Notes under the pieces: generated by a model | The model's database searches: none | Seen by the model: only the letters and a program-made list of their open reading frames with translations | Told to the model about the DNA's origin: nothing | DNA from: DATHTS01 sp965219305 | GTDB taxonomy: Bacteria > Acidobacteriota > Blastocatellia > Pyrinomonadales > Pyrinomonadaceae | NCBI GenBank assembly: GCA_965219305.1 | Contig: OZ244725.1 | Location: forward strand, 4,464,001 to 4,528,000 | Length of the DNA: 64,000 bases | Direction: 5' to 3' | Shown: positions 55,290 through 63,515 of the stretch, one piece after another | Layout of the letters: each line of letters opens with the position of its first letter | How positions within the stretch are numbered: position 1 is the stretch's first letter | Program-made: the position numbers and the translations under genes

Positions 55290-55348
55290 CCGCAGATTTT
55301 TACGGATTTCCACTGATAAAACTAAAATAACTCTGTGAAAATCTGCGG
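55290..55348. repeat. Intergenic inverted repeat with CCGCAGATTTT arms
   Basis: CCGCAGATTTT (55290-55300) and AAAATCTGCGG (55338-55348) are exact complements separated by 37 bases. This lies in the gap before the pseudogene start and resembles the repeat at 50466-50518. Confidence 0.55.
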
Positions 55349-55361
55349 CTTGATACTTTTG

Positions 55362-57659
55362 TTACAAAAGTTTATCGGGCGTTAAAGGCAAATCTCTGAC
55401 GCGAATTCCCGTCGCATTGTAAACCGCATTCGCCACCGCCGCGGCAACTCCCGTAATTCCGATTTCTCCGACTCCGCGTGCGCCGATCGGCGAAATGTGC
55501 GGATCGGGTTTGCCAATAAAATGCACGTCAATTTTCGGAACGTCCAGATTTGACGGAATGTGATAATCGCCCAAATTGCGCTGAATCGGATTCGCCCAGC
55601 GTTTGTCGTATAAAGTTTCTTCCATCAACGCCTGACCGAGACCGTAGATCACGCCGCCGATGATTTGCGAACGCGCGGTTTTTTCGTTCAAAATTCTGCC
55701 GACATCCTGGACGCTTGTGAAACGTGAAACGCGGATCATTCCGGTCATTTCGTCAACCATCACTTCGGCGAATTGTGCGCCGAACGAATGGAACGAATAC
55801 ATTTTCGCGTTCGCATCTTCTTCCGCCGCAAATTGTTCGGTCTGACAAGGTGCTTGCGGACCGCTCAAGCCGCCGCCGTTTTGAGGAACGCTCGTCGCGC
55901 AAACTTCCATCATATCTTTGCCGTTTCGCTTTAAGATGTCCGCGTAATCGTCATATTTCGAAGTGTCGCCTTTAACGTAAAATCTGGCGTTTGAAAATTC
56001 GATGTCTTCCGGTTTCGCGCCGTTTAATTTCGATTTTCCGTCTTTCATCGCCAACGCCATCAAATCTTTTTTGAGCATTTCGCCGCCCGTCAAAACCGCC
56101 GCCGTAATTGATGCCGCCGTCGTCGAACCGCCGGAAACGGGCGCGGGCGGAAGACTTGAATCGCCGATCTCGACCGTGATTCTGTCCAACGGAACGCCGA
56201 GCGCGTCCGCCAGAGTCTGCGCCATAATCGTGTAAGTTCCCGTGCCGATGTCCTGCGTCGCGCTCATTACTTTGATTTCACCGCTTTGAAACATCTGAAC
56301 TTTGACCGAAGCCGTTGAACGAATCGCCGGATAAGTTGCCGTCGCCATTCCGTGACCGATCAAATATCGTCCCTTGCGGTTCATACGCGGCTGCATTTTC
56401 CGGTTTGCCCAACCGAATTTGTCCGCGCCGGTCGTGTAGCATTCGACGATATTTTCCATCGAAAAGGGAAGTTTTGTTTCGGGATCGGTCGCCGTGTGAT
56501 TCATCGTCCGCAATTTTATCGGATCAATTTTCAGTTCATAAGCGAGTTCGTCCATCGCCGATTCGAGCGCGAAAGTTCCCGGCGTTTCGCCCGGCGCGCG
56601 CATAAATGTCGGCGCGCCGATATTGAAATTCACCGTTTTATAAGAAATTTCGCGTTCGTCCGCCGCATATAAAACTTTCGTCTGTTTTCCGCTTTCCTCG
56701 AAATAATTTGAAAACGTCGTTTTATAAGTTTTGGTATCGTGACGAATCGCTTTGAGCTTTCCTGCTTTGTCCGCCGCGAGCGCGACCGTCTGCATCGTTT
56801 CCGGTCTGCGTCCGACATTCGTTGACATCATATTTCTCGTCAAAACGAATTTCACCGGACGTTTTACAGCTTTTGCCGCCATCGCCGTCAGCAAAATATG
56901 TCCCCATTGTCCGCCTTTACAGCCGAAACCGCCGCCGACATACGGGCATAAAACCTGCACATTATCTGGCTTTAATTCAAAGAAAAACGCCGCAATTCCC
57001 TGAACGCCTTTCACGCCCTGCGTCGCGTCGTAAAGCAATAATTTATCGTCGCCCGTCCACATTGCAATCGTCGCGTGCGGTTCCATCGGGTGATGATTTT
57101 CCGTGCGCGTCGTGTAAGTTTGCTCAAATTTGACCGGCGAATTTTTCATCATCGGCGCGGTTTTTCCGATGTTCATTTGCACCGGACCGCCAAATCCAGC
57201 TTTCGGACTTTCCGCTTTCGGCATTTCCGTCCCGAGATCAATCGCCGGAGCTTGTTTCGCGTAAATAACCTTCACCATCTCGGCGGCAGTCCGCGCCTGC
57301 TCGTAAGTTTCGGCGAGAACCAAGCCGATATACTGCCCGAAATAACTGACTTTATTATCCTGCAAAGGCAAAATCGTCTCGCCGATCAAACCGCCGACCA
57401 TCATCAATTCCATCGGATTCGCCGGCACGGGTTTTAACTTCGGTGCATTTGAATAAGTCAAAATCTGCAAAACGCCGTCCAATTTTTCTGCCGCGCTCGT
57501 ATCAATCGCCGTGATCGTCCCGTTCGCAATCGTCGAACGCACCGGAAAAGCGTAAACGACATTATTCACGCCGAATTCCGCCGCATATTTCGCCTGTCCC
57601 GTAACTTTCAAACGACCGTCCTTGCGGTCAATCGGTTTGCCGATAACATCTGTTTTCAT
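55362..57659 (-). CDS. Molybdenum hydroxylase large subunit (PaoC/XdhA-like), copy 2
   Basis: The large subunit of about 765 residues starts at ATG 57659 (MKTDVIGKPIDRKDGRLKV), placed 8 bases after an AAAGGTG ribosome site. An upstream start at 57704 would read into a hairpin repeat. The cofactor loop YVGGGFGCKGGQW, APGETPGTFALESAMDELA, GGSTTAASITAA and the catalytic GARGVGEIG are all present. Compared with copies 1 and 4 it has an extra loop near residue 600 (QNGGGLSGPQAPCQTEQF). Substrate pocket residues differ between copies, which suggests different substrates. Confidence 0.9.
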   Translation of the reverse strand: MKTDVIGKPIDRKDGRLKVTGQAKYAAEFGVNNVVYAFPVRSTIANGTITAIDTSAAEKLDGVLQILTYSNAPKLKPVPANPMELMMVGGLIGETILPLQDNKVSYFGQYIGLVLAETYEQARTAAEMVKVIYAKQAPAIDLGTEMPKAESPKAGFGGPVQMNIGKTAPMMKNSPVKFEQTYTTRTENHHPMEPHATIAMWTGDDKLLLYDATQGVKGVQGIAAFFFELKPDNVQVLCPYVGGGFGCKGGQWGHILLTAMAAKAVKRPVKFVLTRNMMSTNVGRRPETMQTVALAADKAGKLKAIRHDTKTYKTTFSNYFEESGKQTKVLYAADEREISYKTVNFNIGAPTFMRAPGETPGTFALESAMDELAYELKIDPIKLRTMNHTATDPETKLPFSMENIVECYTTGADKFGWANRKMQPRMNRKGRYLIGHGMATATYPAIRSTASVKVQMFQSGEIKVMSATQDIGTGTYTIMAQTLADALGVPLDRITVEIGDSSLPPAPVSGGSTTAASITAAVLTGGEMLKKDLMALAMKDGKSKLNGAKPEDIEFSNARFYVKGDTSKYDDYADILKRNGKDMMEVCATSVPQNGGGLSGPQAPCQTEQFAAEEDANAKMYSFHSFGAQFAEVMVDEMTGMIRVSRFTSVQDVGRILNEKTARSQIIGGVIYGLGQALMEETLYDKRWANPIQRNLGDYHIPSNLDVPKIDVHFIGKPDPHISPIGARGVGEIGITGVAAAVANAVYNATGIRVRDLPLTPDKLL

Positions 57660-57689
57660 CATAATTTCACCTTTGACTATTTTACTTTT

Positions 57690-57764
57690 GCCCACGAAAC
57701 ACACGAATGAAACGAAAATAAGAAAAAGATTTTAATTTTCGTCTTTTTCGTGTGTTTCGTGGGC
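57690..57764. repeat. Long hairpin with CCCACGAAACACACGAA arms
   Basis: An 18-base arm at 57690-57707 (GCCCACGAAACACACGAA) is exactly complementary to 57747-57764. The inner bases also contain CGAAAAT/ATTTTCG pairs. It fills the 114-base gap between copies 1 and 2 of the large subunit. The design resembles short non-autonomous intergenic repeats. Confidence 0.65.
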
Positions 57765-57773
57765 GATAAATTC

Positions 57774-59897
57774 TTAAACCAACTTATCCGGCGTTACCGG
57801 AATTTCTCTGATACGTTTTCCCGTCGCGTTGAAAATCGCGTTGACAACCGCCGCCGCAACTCCGACGATGCCGACTTCGCCGATTCCTTTAATGCCGAGT
57901 TTGTTGACGTGCGCGTCTTTTTCGTCAATAAAGATCGTCTGCATATCGGGAATATCGAGATTCGACGGAATGTGATAGTCGCCATAATTGCGCGTTACAA
58001 AATTTCCCCATCGCGGATCAATCACCGATTCTTCGGTCAACGCCTGACCGATTCCCCAGATCGCGCCGCCGATCATCTGCGAATGCGACGTTTTCGGATT
58101 CAAAATTCTGCCCGCGCCGATTGCCGAAACAAAGCGTTTGACGCGCGTCATTCCGGTTGATTCGTTTACCCAAACTTCCGCGAAATTCGCGTTAAACGCA
58201 TTGGCGGAATACTTTTCGGCGATTTCCAAAGGTTTCGTGTCAACGCGAGTTTGATACTCGTTCATTTTCGCCGCTTCCATTAATTCGGCGACGCTCGGTT
58301 CGGCGAAATACTGCCGATTCGATTTCGCCTGAAGTTCATTTTTCGCCTGCAAACAGCCTTCGTAAACCGAATTTGCAAAGCTCGCCGCGCCGACCGAACC
58401 GACCGAACCGGCGGCGGGCGGCAATGCGGAATCGCCGATCTCGACGGTGACTTTATTCGTCGGAATTCCAAGCGTTTCCGCCGCAACCTGCGTTAAAATC
58501 GTGTATGTTCCCGTTCCTAAATCCGATGCGGCGAGTTCGATTTTTGCCGTTACATCGTTTCCGTTTCGTGCCAATTTCACAAGCGTCGAAGTCTCGCGCT
58601 GGCGCGACGGGTAAACGCCGCAACCGACACCGTAACCGATCCAATATTCCCCTTGTTTATTCTGTCGCGGCTCGATTTTCCGTTTGTTCCAGCCGAATGT
58701 TTCCGCGCCTTCTTTTAACGCCTGAACGAGCGAACGCGACGAAAATGGTTTGCCGCTCGACGGGTCTTTTTCCGGTTCGTTTTTGATGCGGAATTCGACG
58801 GGATCAATTTTCAATTTATAAGCGAGTTCGTCCATCGCCGACTCGAGCGCGAAACTTCCCGTAGATTTTCCCGGTGCGCGTTGATATGTCGGCAAAATAA
58901 TATTCATCGGCGCAACGCGATACGCGATTTTCAAGTTTTCCGTCGCATACATATGTTCGGAAACGTCGCCGCACGGTTCGACAAATTCTTCGTTAATCGC
59001 GCAGTGCGTCGTAATTTCATGCGAGAGCGCGGTCAATTTTCCGTCCTTCGTCGCCGCGAGCCGCAAATGCTGAACATTTTTCTGCCGCAAACCGACCGAA
59101 TTGACCATCATATTTCGCGTCAAAGCCAATTTCACCGGGCGTTTTGTCATTTTCGCCGCAATCGCCGCGACGACGACGTGTCCCCACGCGCCGCCTTTTG
59201 AACCGAAACCGCCGCCGACGTGCGGCGTAATCACGCGCACGTTTTCCAGTTTTAAACCGAAAGTTCCGGCAATCGCGCCCTGAACGCCGTTGACGATCTG
59301 CGATTCGTTGTAAAGCAGCAATTTATCGTCCGCTTCCCAAACCGCAACGGTCGCGTGCGGAGCCATCGGCTGATGATGCTCGATCGGCGTAACATAAATT
59401 TCGTCAACTTTTACGGGCGCATTTTTCAACGCCTTTTCGACATTGCCTTTTATTTCATCATCGCGGTCAGACGCTTTGCGGGCGTTTGCTTTTTCCTTTT
59501 CAAAATCAACTTTTCCGACCGATTTTTGATATTCAACTTTAACAAGACGCGCCGCATTTCGCGCCTGTTCAAAAGTTTCGGCAATGACCACGCCGATATT
59601 TTCGCCCCAGTATTCGATGTCCGCGTCCTGCAAGATCGCACCGCCGCGAAGCGAACGCGAAGGCTTAACTTTAAGCGCGTTTTCGTGCGTGATAATTTTT
59701 ATCACGCCGTCCAATTTTTCCGCCGCGCTCGTGTCAATCGAAACGATTTTCCCGGCGGCGGTTTCGCTCTTAAAAAGATAACCGTGAGCTGGATTATTCA
59801 CCGGAAAATCCATCGCGTAATTCGCATTTCCGGTAACTTTCAAAAACCCGTCAACACGACTGATCGCTTCGCCGATTACGTCAGTTTCTTTTTTCAT
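57774..59897 (-). CDS. Molybdenum hydroxylase large subunit (PaoC/XdhA-like), copy 1
   Basis: The 707-residue large subunit starts MKKETDVIGEAISRVDGFLKV after an AAGGGG ribosome site. The cofactor loop HVGGGFGSKGGAWG, APGKSTGSFALESAMDELAY, AGSVGSVGAASFANS and the C-terminal GIKGIGEVG with its catalytic Glu are intact. It is the copy nearest to the small and medium subunits but is separated from them by a repeat element and a TIMP-like gene. It is probably part of the periplasmic PaoABC-type enzyme. Confidence 0.9.
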   Translation of the reverse strand: MKKETDVIGEAISRVDGFLKVTGNANYAMDFPVNNPAHGYLFKSETAAGKIVSIDTSAAEKLDGVIKIITHENALKVKPSRSLRGGAILQDADIEYWGENIGVVIAETFEQARNAARLVKVEYQKSVGKVDFEKEKANARKASDRDDEIKGNVEKALKNAPVKVDEIYVTPIEHHQPMAPHATVAVWEADDKLLLYNESQIVNGVQGAIAGTFGLKLENVRVITPHVGGGFGSKGGAWGHVVVAAIAAKMTKRPVKLALTRNMMVNSVGLRQKNVQHLRLAATKDGKLTALSHEITTHCAINEEFVEPCGDVSEHMYATENLKIAYRVAPMNIILPTYQRAPGKSTGSFALESAMDELAYKLKIDPVEFRIKNEPEKDPSSGKPFSSRSLVQALKEGAETFGWNKRKIEPRQNKQGEYWIGYGVGCGVYPSRQRETSTLVKLARNGNDVTAKIELAASDLGTGTYTILTQVAAETLGIPTNKVTVEIGDSALPPAAGSVGSVGAASFANSVYEGCLQAKNELQAKSNRQYFAEPSVAELMEAAKMNEYQTRVDTKPLEIAEKYSANAFNANFAEVWVNESTGMTRVKRFVSAIGAGRILNPKTSHSQMIGGAIWGIGQALTEESVIDPRWGNFVTRNYGDYHIPSNLDIPDMQTIFIDEKDAHVNKLGIKGIGEVGIVGVAAAVVNAIFNATGKRIREIPVTPDKLV

Positions 59898-59929
59898 TTT
59901 CTAACCCCTTGAAATTTATATTCATATTA

Positions 59930-60129
59930 GTCGGTGAAACCGACGACGTATTTGTAGCCCACAGTGCAAACTGTGGGAACAATGTATAATTGAAGTGAAG
60001 CCATTGAAAATGGCGGCATATAAAATAGCGTAAGCATTATGTCGCGGTTTTCAACCGCTTGAATTTTTAATTACTATCTTTCCCACGGTTTACACCGTGG
60101 GCTACAAATGTATTACCGTTTTCAACGGT
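59930..60129. repeat. 200-bp element made of six hairpins
   Basis: Six perfect short hairpins follow one another: 59930-59944 (GTCGGTGAAACCGAC), 59958-59977 (CCCACAGT/ACTGTGGG), 60000-60014 (GCCAT/ATGGC), 60044-60058 (GCGGTT/AACCGC), 60082-60101 (CCCACGGT/ACCGTGGG) and 60115-60129 (ACCGTT/AACGGT plus a T run). The outer words TTTGTAGCCCAC (59951) and GTGGGCTACAAA (ending 60108) are inverted repeats. The layout resembles REP/BIME elements. The last hairpin touches the stop of the TIMP-like gene. Confidence 0.75.
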
Positions 60130-60568
60130 TTTTTTTCGAACTTTTACTTTTATTCTCCAACAAGTAATTTGACTCTTCATTTTTTATACCAGATATTTTT
60201 CTTGTATAAGTGCAACAATAAATCGATGCCTGCAAAAAACCATCATAAATTGTGGCAAACACAATGTAACTTTCTTTCTTGTCAAAGTCAGAGTTGCCAG
60301 AAGATATATTTCTGATTGTTACTTCTTTAATAGAATCTTCTTTCAAAGATTTTTTTATCTTGAAAGTTACATCAAAATAATTGTACTTCTGATCTTTGGT
60401 ATTCTCGATCTTTTTAACCTCAACGACCTCCCCAACAAAGGCAACATCCGAGCGTTTAGCTTCATCAGCTTCCGATTCTCCTGCATAAGCACAACTACAT
60501 TGAGCATAAGCATTAGTTGTACCTAATAGTATTGCAATGATAAAAAATCCTAGTATCAAGTTCTTCAT
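60122..60568 (-). CDS. Secreted TIMP/netrin-module-like protein
   Basis: The 148-residue protein has a signal peptide (LILGFFIIAILLGTTNAYA) followed at once by CSCAYAGESEADEAKRSDVAFVGEVVEV. A CxC at the mature N-terminus and a DVAFVGEV strand are hallmarks of TIMP-like OB-fold (NTR) domains in bacteria, usually closed by a later Cys pair, here CCTYTR. Such proteins may bind metals or proteases, and function is not established. It sits between the medium and large oxidase subunit genes but looks unrelated. The stop lies inside a repeat element. Confidence 0.65.
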   Translation of the reverse strand: MKNLILGFFIIAILLGTTNAYAQCSCAYAGESEADEAKRSDVAFVGEVVEVKKIENTKDQKYNYFDVTFKIKKSLKEDSIKEVTIRNISSGNSDFDKKESYIVFATIYDGFLQASIYCCTYTRKISGIKNEESNYLLENKSKSSKKNR

Positions 60569-60607
60569 TTCAAACTATTTAATAATCTTAAAAATCAACA
60601 AAAAAAC

Positions 60608-61600
60608 TTACGCTTTCCCGCCGTTCATCGCCATCATCAAACCTCGGACAATCGCGCGTTTTCCTAATTCGACTTTGAATTTGTTGTGTTCGAGCGGTTT
60701 TGCTGCTTTCATTTCGGCTTCGGCGGCGGCTTTGAAATTCGCTTCGGTGGCTTCTTTGCCGTTTAAGAATTTCTCGGCTTCCAACGCCCGCCACGGTTTG
60801 TGCGAAACTCCGCCCATCGCAACTCGCGCGTTTTTGATCTTTTTGCCGTTCATTTCCAGCGCGGCGGCGACCGAAACCAATGCAAACGCATAACTTGCGC
60901 GGTCGCGGACTTTCAGATAATAAGAATTCGCCGCGAAATTATTTTTCGGAATTTCGATTGACGTGATCAATTCGCCGTGTTCGAGATTGTTGTCTTTTTC
61001 CGGCATATCGCCCGGCAGACGGTGATATTCGGCAAACGGAATCGAGCGCATCGTGCCGTCCGGTTTCTGCACCATCACGACCGCATCGAGCGCAACGAGC
61101 GCGATGCACATATCCGACGGCATCACGGCGACGCATTTTTCCGACCAACCGAAAATCGCGTGCATCCGGTTGATACCTTCGAGCGCGCCGCAGCCCGTTC
61201 CCGGTTCGCGTTTGTTGCACGGCATCGCCGTATCGTAAAAATAAGAACAGCGCGTTCTTTGATTCAAATTCCCGCCGTTCGTCGCCATATTGCGAATCTG
61301 TCCGCTCGCTCCGGCGAGAATCGCCTGCGTCAAAAGCGGATAATCCTGCCGAATCAGCGGATGATTTGCCGTGTCGGTGTTTTTCGCCGTTCCGCCGATC
61401 GAAACGCCGCCGTTCATTGTTTTGATCTGCGAAAATTTCAAGCGCGTGATGTCAACCAATTCGTCGGGACGTTCGACATCTTCCTTCATCAGATCAACAA
61501 GATTCGTGCCGCCCGCCAAGAATTTCGAATTCATATTCGCCGAAACTGTTTCGACTGCTTTCGCCGCTTCGTCGGCTCTCGTATATTTAAACGGTCTCAT
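60608..61600 (-). CDS. paoB: Molybdenum hydroxylase FAD/4Fe-4S medium subunit (PaoB-like)
   Basis: The 330-residue subunit starts at ATG 61600 with a perfect GGAGG site. A start 69 bases upstream was rejected. FLAGGTNLVDLMKEDV and GGNLNQRTRCSYF bind FAD. The insert RCSYFYDTAMPCNKREPGTGC carries cysteines like those that hold the extra 4Fe-4S cluster of E. coli PaoB. It passes electrons from the molybdenum subunit via iron-sulfur clusters to an acceptor. The gene overlaps the iron-sulfur subunit gene by 14 bases. Confidence 0.9.
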   Translation of the reverse strand: MRPFKYTRADEAAKAVETVSANMNSKFLAGGTNLVDLMKEDVERPDELVDITRLKFSQIKTMNGGVSIGGTAKNTDTANHPLIRQDYPLLTQAILAGASGQIRNMATNGGNLNQRTRCSYFYDTAMPCNKREPGTGCGALEGINRMHAIFGWSEKCVAVMPSDMCIALVALDAVVMVQKPDGTMRSIPFAEYHRLPGDMPEKDNNLEHGELITSIEIPKNNFAANSYYLKVRDRASYAFALVSVAAALEMNGKKIKNARVAMGGVSHKPWRALEAEKFLNGKEATEANFKAAAEAEMKAAKPLEHNKFKVELGKRAIVRGLMMAMNGGKA

Positions 61601-62411
61601 TATTTTCCTCCGTATTTTCAAAGATCGCACGTTGATCTTCGCCCGCAAACTGCCATTTCTGCGCGACATCTTTTCCGGTGTGAACTTCCTTGATCGCGTC
61701 CACGATGTTCGGATATGCGCCGCATCTGCAAAGATTTCCGCTCATTCTTTCCCGAATTTCATCATCCGACAAATTCAACGCACGCGCTTTTCCGCGAACG
61801 TCCGGCGTTACATAACTCGCTTCGCCTTTTTTCGCTTCGTCGAGCATCGCCACCGCCGAACAAATCTGTCCGGGCGTGCAGTAACCGCATTGAAAACCGT
61901 CGTGTTTAATAAATGCTGCCTGCATCGGATGCAGATCGTTTCCTTTCGCCAAACCTTCGATCGTCGTGATTTCTTTGCCTTCGCAAGTCGCCGCCAAAGT
62001 CAGACACGACAAAACTCTTCGTCCGTCAACGATCACCGTGCAAGCACCGCATTGCCCGTGATCGCAACCTTTTTTCGTTCCGGTCAACATTAATCTTTCC
62101 CGGAGCGCGTCGAGCAAAGCCATACGCGAATCAACATTCAAAGATTTCTTTTCGCCGTTGATTTCCATTATCACTTTGACAGCGTTTTCGATATTCACAT
62201 CAGCCTTTGCCGCCGCTTCAAAATCGCCTACACCGGCAAAAATATTCTGTTCGGCAAATGCCTGAAGCGCGAGAACGCTCAAACCCGCCGCTGACATTTG
62301 ACCGAGAAACTTCCGGCGCGAATCGCCGTAAATTCCGAGATCGTCCAATAACTTCTCCTCGTCGGCGGACATTTGATCCTCGACTCGTGTATCGTCAAAT
62401 TCTTCTGACAT
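61587..62411 (-). CDS. paoA: Molybdenum hydroxylase 2Fe-2S small subunit with Tat signal (PaoA-like)
   Basis: The 274-residue subunit has a charged lead of 30 residues and a twin-arginine signal SRRKFLGQMSAAGLSVLAL (31-49), so the complex should be exported folded. The plant-ferredoxin cluster uses C116, C121, C124 and C136 (CDHGQCGAC...LSC). The second cluster uses C175, C178, C228 and C230 (CGYC and CRC). These are the two 2Fe-2S sites of the xanthine oxidase family. It is the first gene after a good promoter and overlaps paoB. Confidence 0.92.
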   Translation of the reverse strand: MSEEFDDTRVEDQMSADEEKLLDDLGIYGDSRRKFLGQMSAAGLSVLALQAFAEQNIFAGVGDFEAAAKADVNIENAVKVIMEINGEKKSLNVDSRMALLDALRERLMLTGTKKGCDHGQCGACTVIVDGRRVLSCLTLAATCEGKEITTIEGLAKGNDLHPMQAAFIKHDGFQCGYCTPGQICSAVAMLDEAKKGEASYVTPDVRGKARALNLSDDEIRERMSGNLCRCGAYPNIVDAIKEVHTGKDVAQKWQFAGEDQRAIFENTEENNETV

Positions 62412-62477
62412 ATAAATTTTCTCCCTTGTTAAATAATTTTGATTTTCCGAATCAAAATCCCGAATTGTTATTTTTTA

Positions 62478-62506
62478 ATTATACTTTTTTGAAACGCATT
62501 TTACAA
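62478..62506 (-). promoter_or_regulatory. Sigma-70-type promoter for the oxidase operon
   Basis: On the minus strand, TTGTAA (62506-62501), a 17-base spacer and a perfect TATAAT (62483-62478) point at paoA. The transcript would start about 60 bases before the ATG at 62411. The rest of the 263-base gap to 62674 shows no gene. Confidence 0.6.
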
Positions 62507-62674
62507 AAACTTTATTTTCAGGTTTTCGGAATTTGATTTTGTGTGAAGATTATAAAACGGAAATTTTGTGAGTGGAAAAATCCAATAAAACTAACGAAAG
62601 CGAAGATGTCGAGCGCGAAACGATTTAATGGATATAACAGTTTTTAGATATACATAATTGGCAGTTGTGATGAT

Positions 62675-63511
62675 TTATTTTTCGTAAGTAATTGAAATGT
62701 TCGGGTAGTATTTTTTATAATCATTGGTGAAAGTGCCATTTCCCAAAGATATATTTTTCACAAGAATTCTGTGTTCACCGATGCCGCTTTTTATAAGAAA
62801 TTGACGAGTTTCGACAACCCGATTACTTAAAGTTTTACTTGCTGTTCTTCCGGCAAAAAGTGCGGATATAACTACCGTTGCCCTGCGGTTTTCCTTCATA
62901 AACTCGGCAGATTGTTGTAAAGCCCTGTTAAATAATTCGGGGGTGAGTTCTTTACTTTCAGCATCAGAATTTTGTTCTTGTTTTTTTTGTTCGAGGTATT
63001 GACCGAAAGATGTAAGTTGTATGCTCGATAACTGTATTGCGCGGCGGCTTTCAACAAAAGCAGGCAGTTCGGCATTTGGCGGAACAATCCAAAATTCGGT
63101 TTCGGCGTAACCGTTTTTTGAAACCGGACAGTTTTTATCATTTCGCAAAAAAATCACCCGTTCACGCGGAACATAATATAACCAACCAATCGGTTTGCCG
63201 GTGTTTTCTTCAAATTTAATTATTCCTTGAGTTTCCAACTCGTCCAATTTATCAAATAGTGAAACATAAGACAGATTGACTGCAACTGCTAATTGGTCGG
63301 CGGAACAAAGCCGTATTGCAAGAATATCTTTGTCAGGTTTAAAAGTTTGTAAGCGTTGTTTCAAATTATCGCAAGATTCAGGAAAATCTCCCGTCTTTTG
63401 ACCGAAAGAACCGACCAAAAGACCTTGATTTTTCCGTTCTGCCTGCGCTTCGGCATAATTAAATAACAAAAGCAGGAAAATTATTGAAAATATAAATTTA
63501 CTCATACGCAT
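62675..63511 (-). CDS. Exported protein of unknown function
   Basis: The 278-residue protein has a signal peptide (FIFSIIFLLLLFNYAEAQA). The mature part begins with KNQGLLVGSFGQKTGDF and is mixed alpha/beta. The last 90 residues (TVVISALFAGRTASKTLSNRVVETRQFLIKSGIGEHRILVKNISLG) have the helix-turn pattern of an OmpA-like peptidoglycan-binding or related domain, but key residues are not clear. It starts four bases after the preceding gene stop, so the two form an operon. Role unknown. Confidence 0.6.
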   Translation of the reverse strand: MRMSKFIFSIIFLLLLFNYAEAQAERKNQGLLVGSFGQKTGDFPESCDNLKQRLQTFKPDKDILAIRLCSADQLAVAVNLSYVSLFDKLDELETQGIIKFEENTGKPIGWLYYVPRERVIFLRNDKNCPVSKNGYAETEFWIVPPNAELPAFVESRRAIQLSSIQLTSFGQYLEQKKQEQNSDAESKELTPELFNRALQQSAEFMKENRRATVVISALFAGRTASKTLSNRVVETRQFLIKSGIGEHRILVKNISLGNGTFTNDYKKYYPNISITYEK

Positions 63512-63515
63512 AAAA

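Noticed and set aside
57660..57704. Upstream start of large-subunit copy 2
   Set aside because: It reads into the inverted repeat at 57690 and lacks a ribosome site. The ATG at 57659 is well placed.
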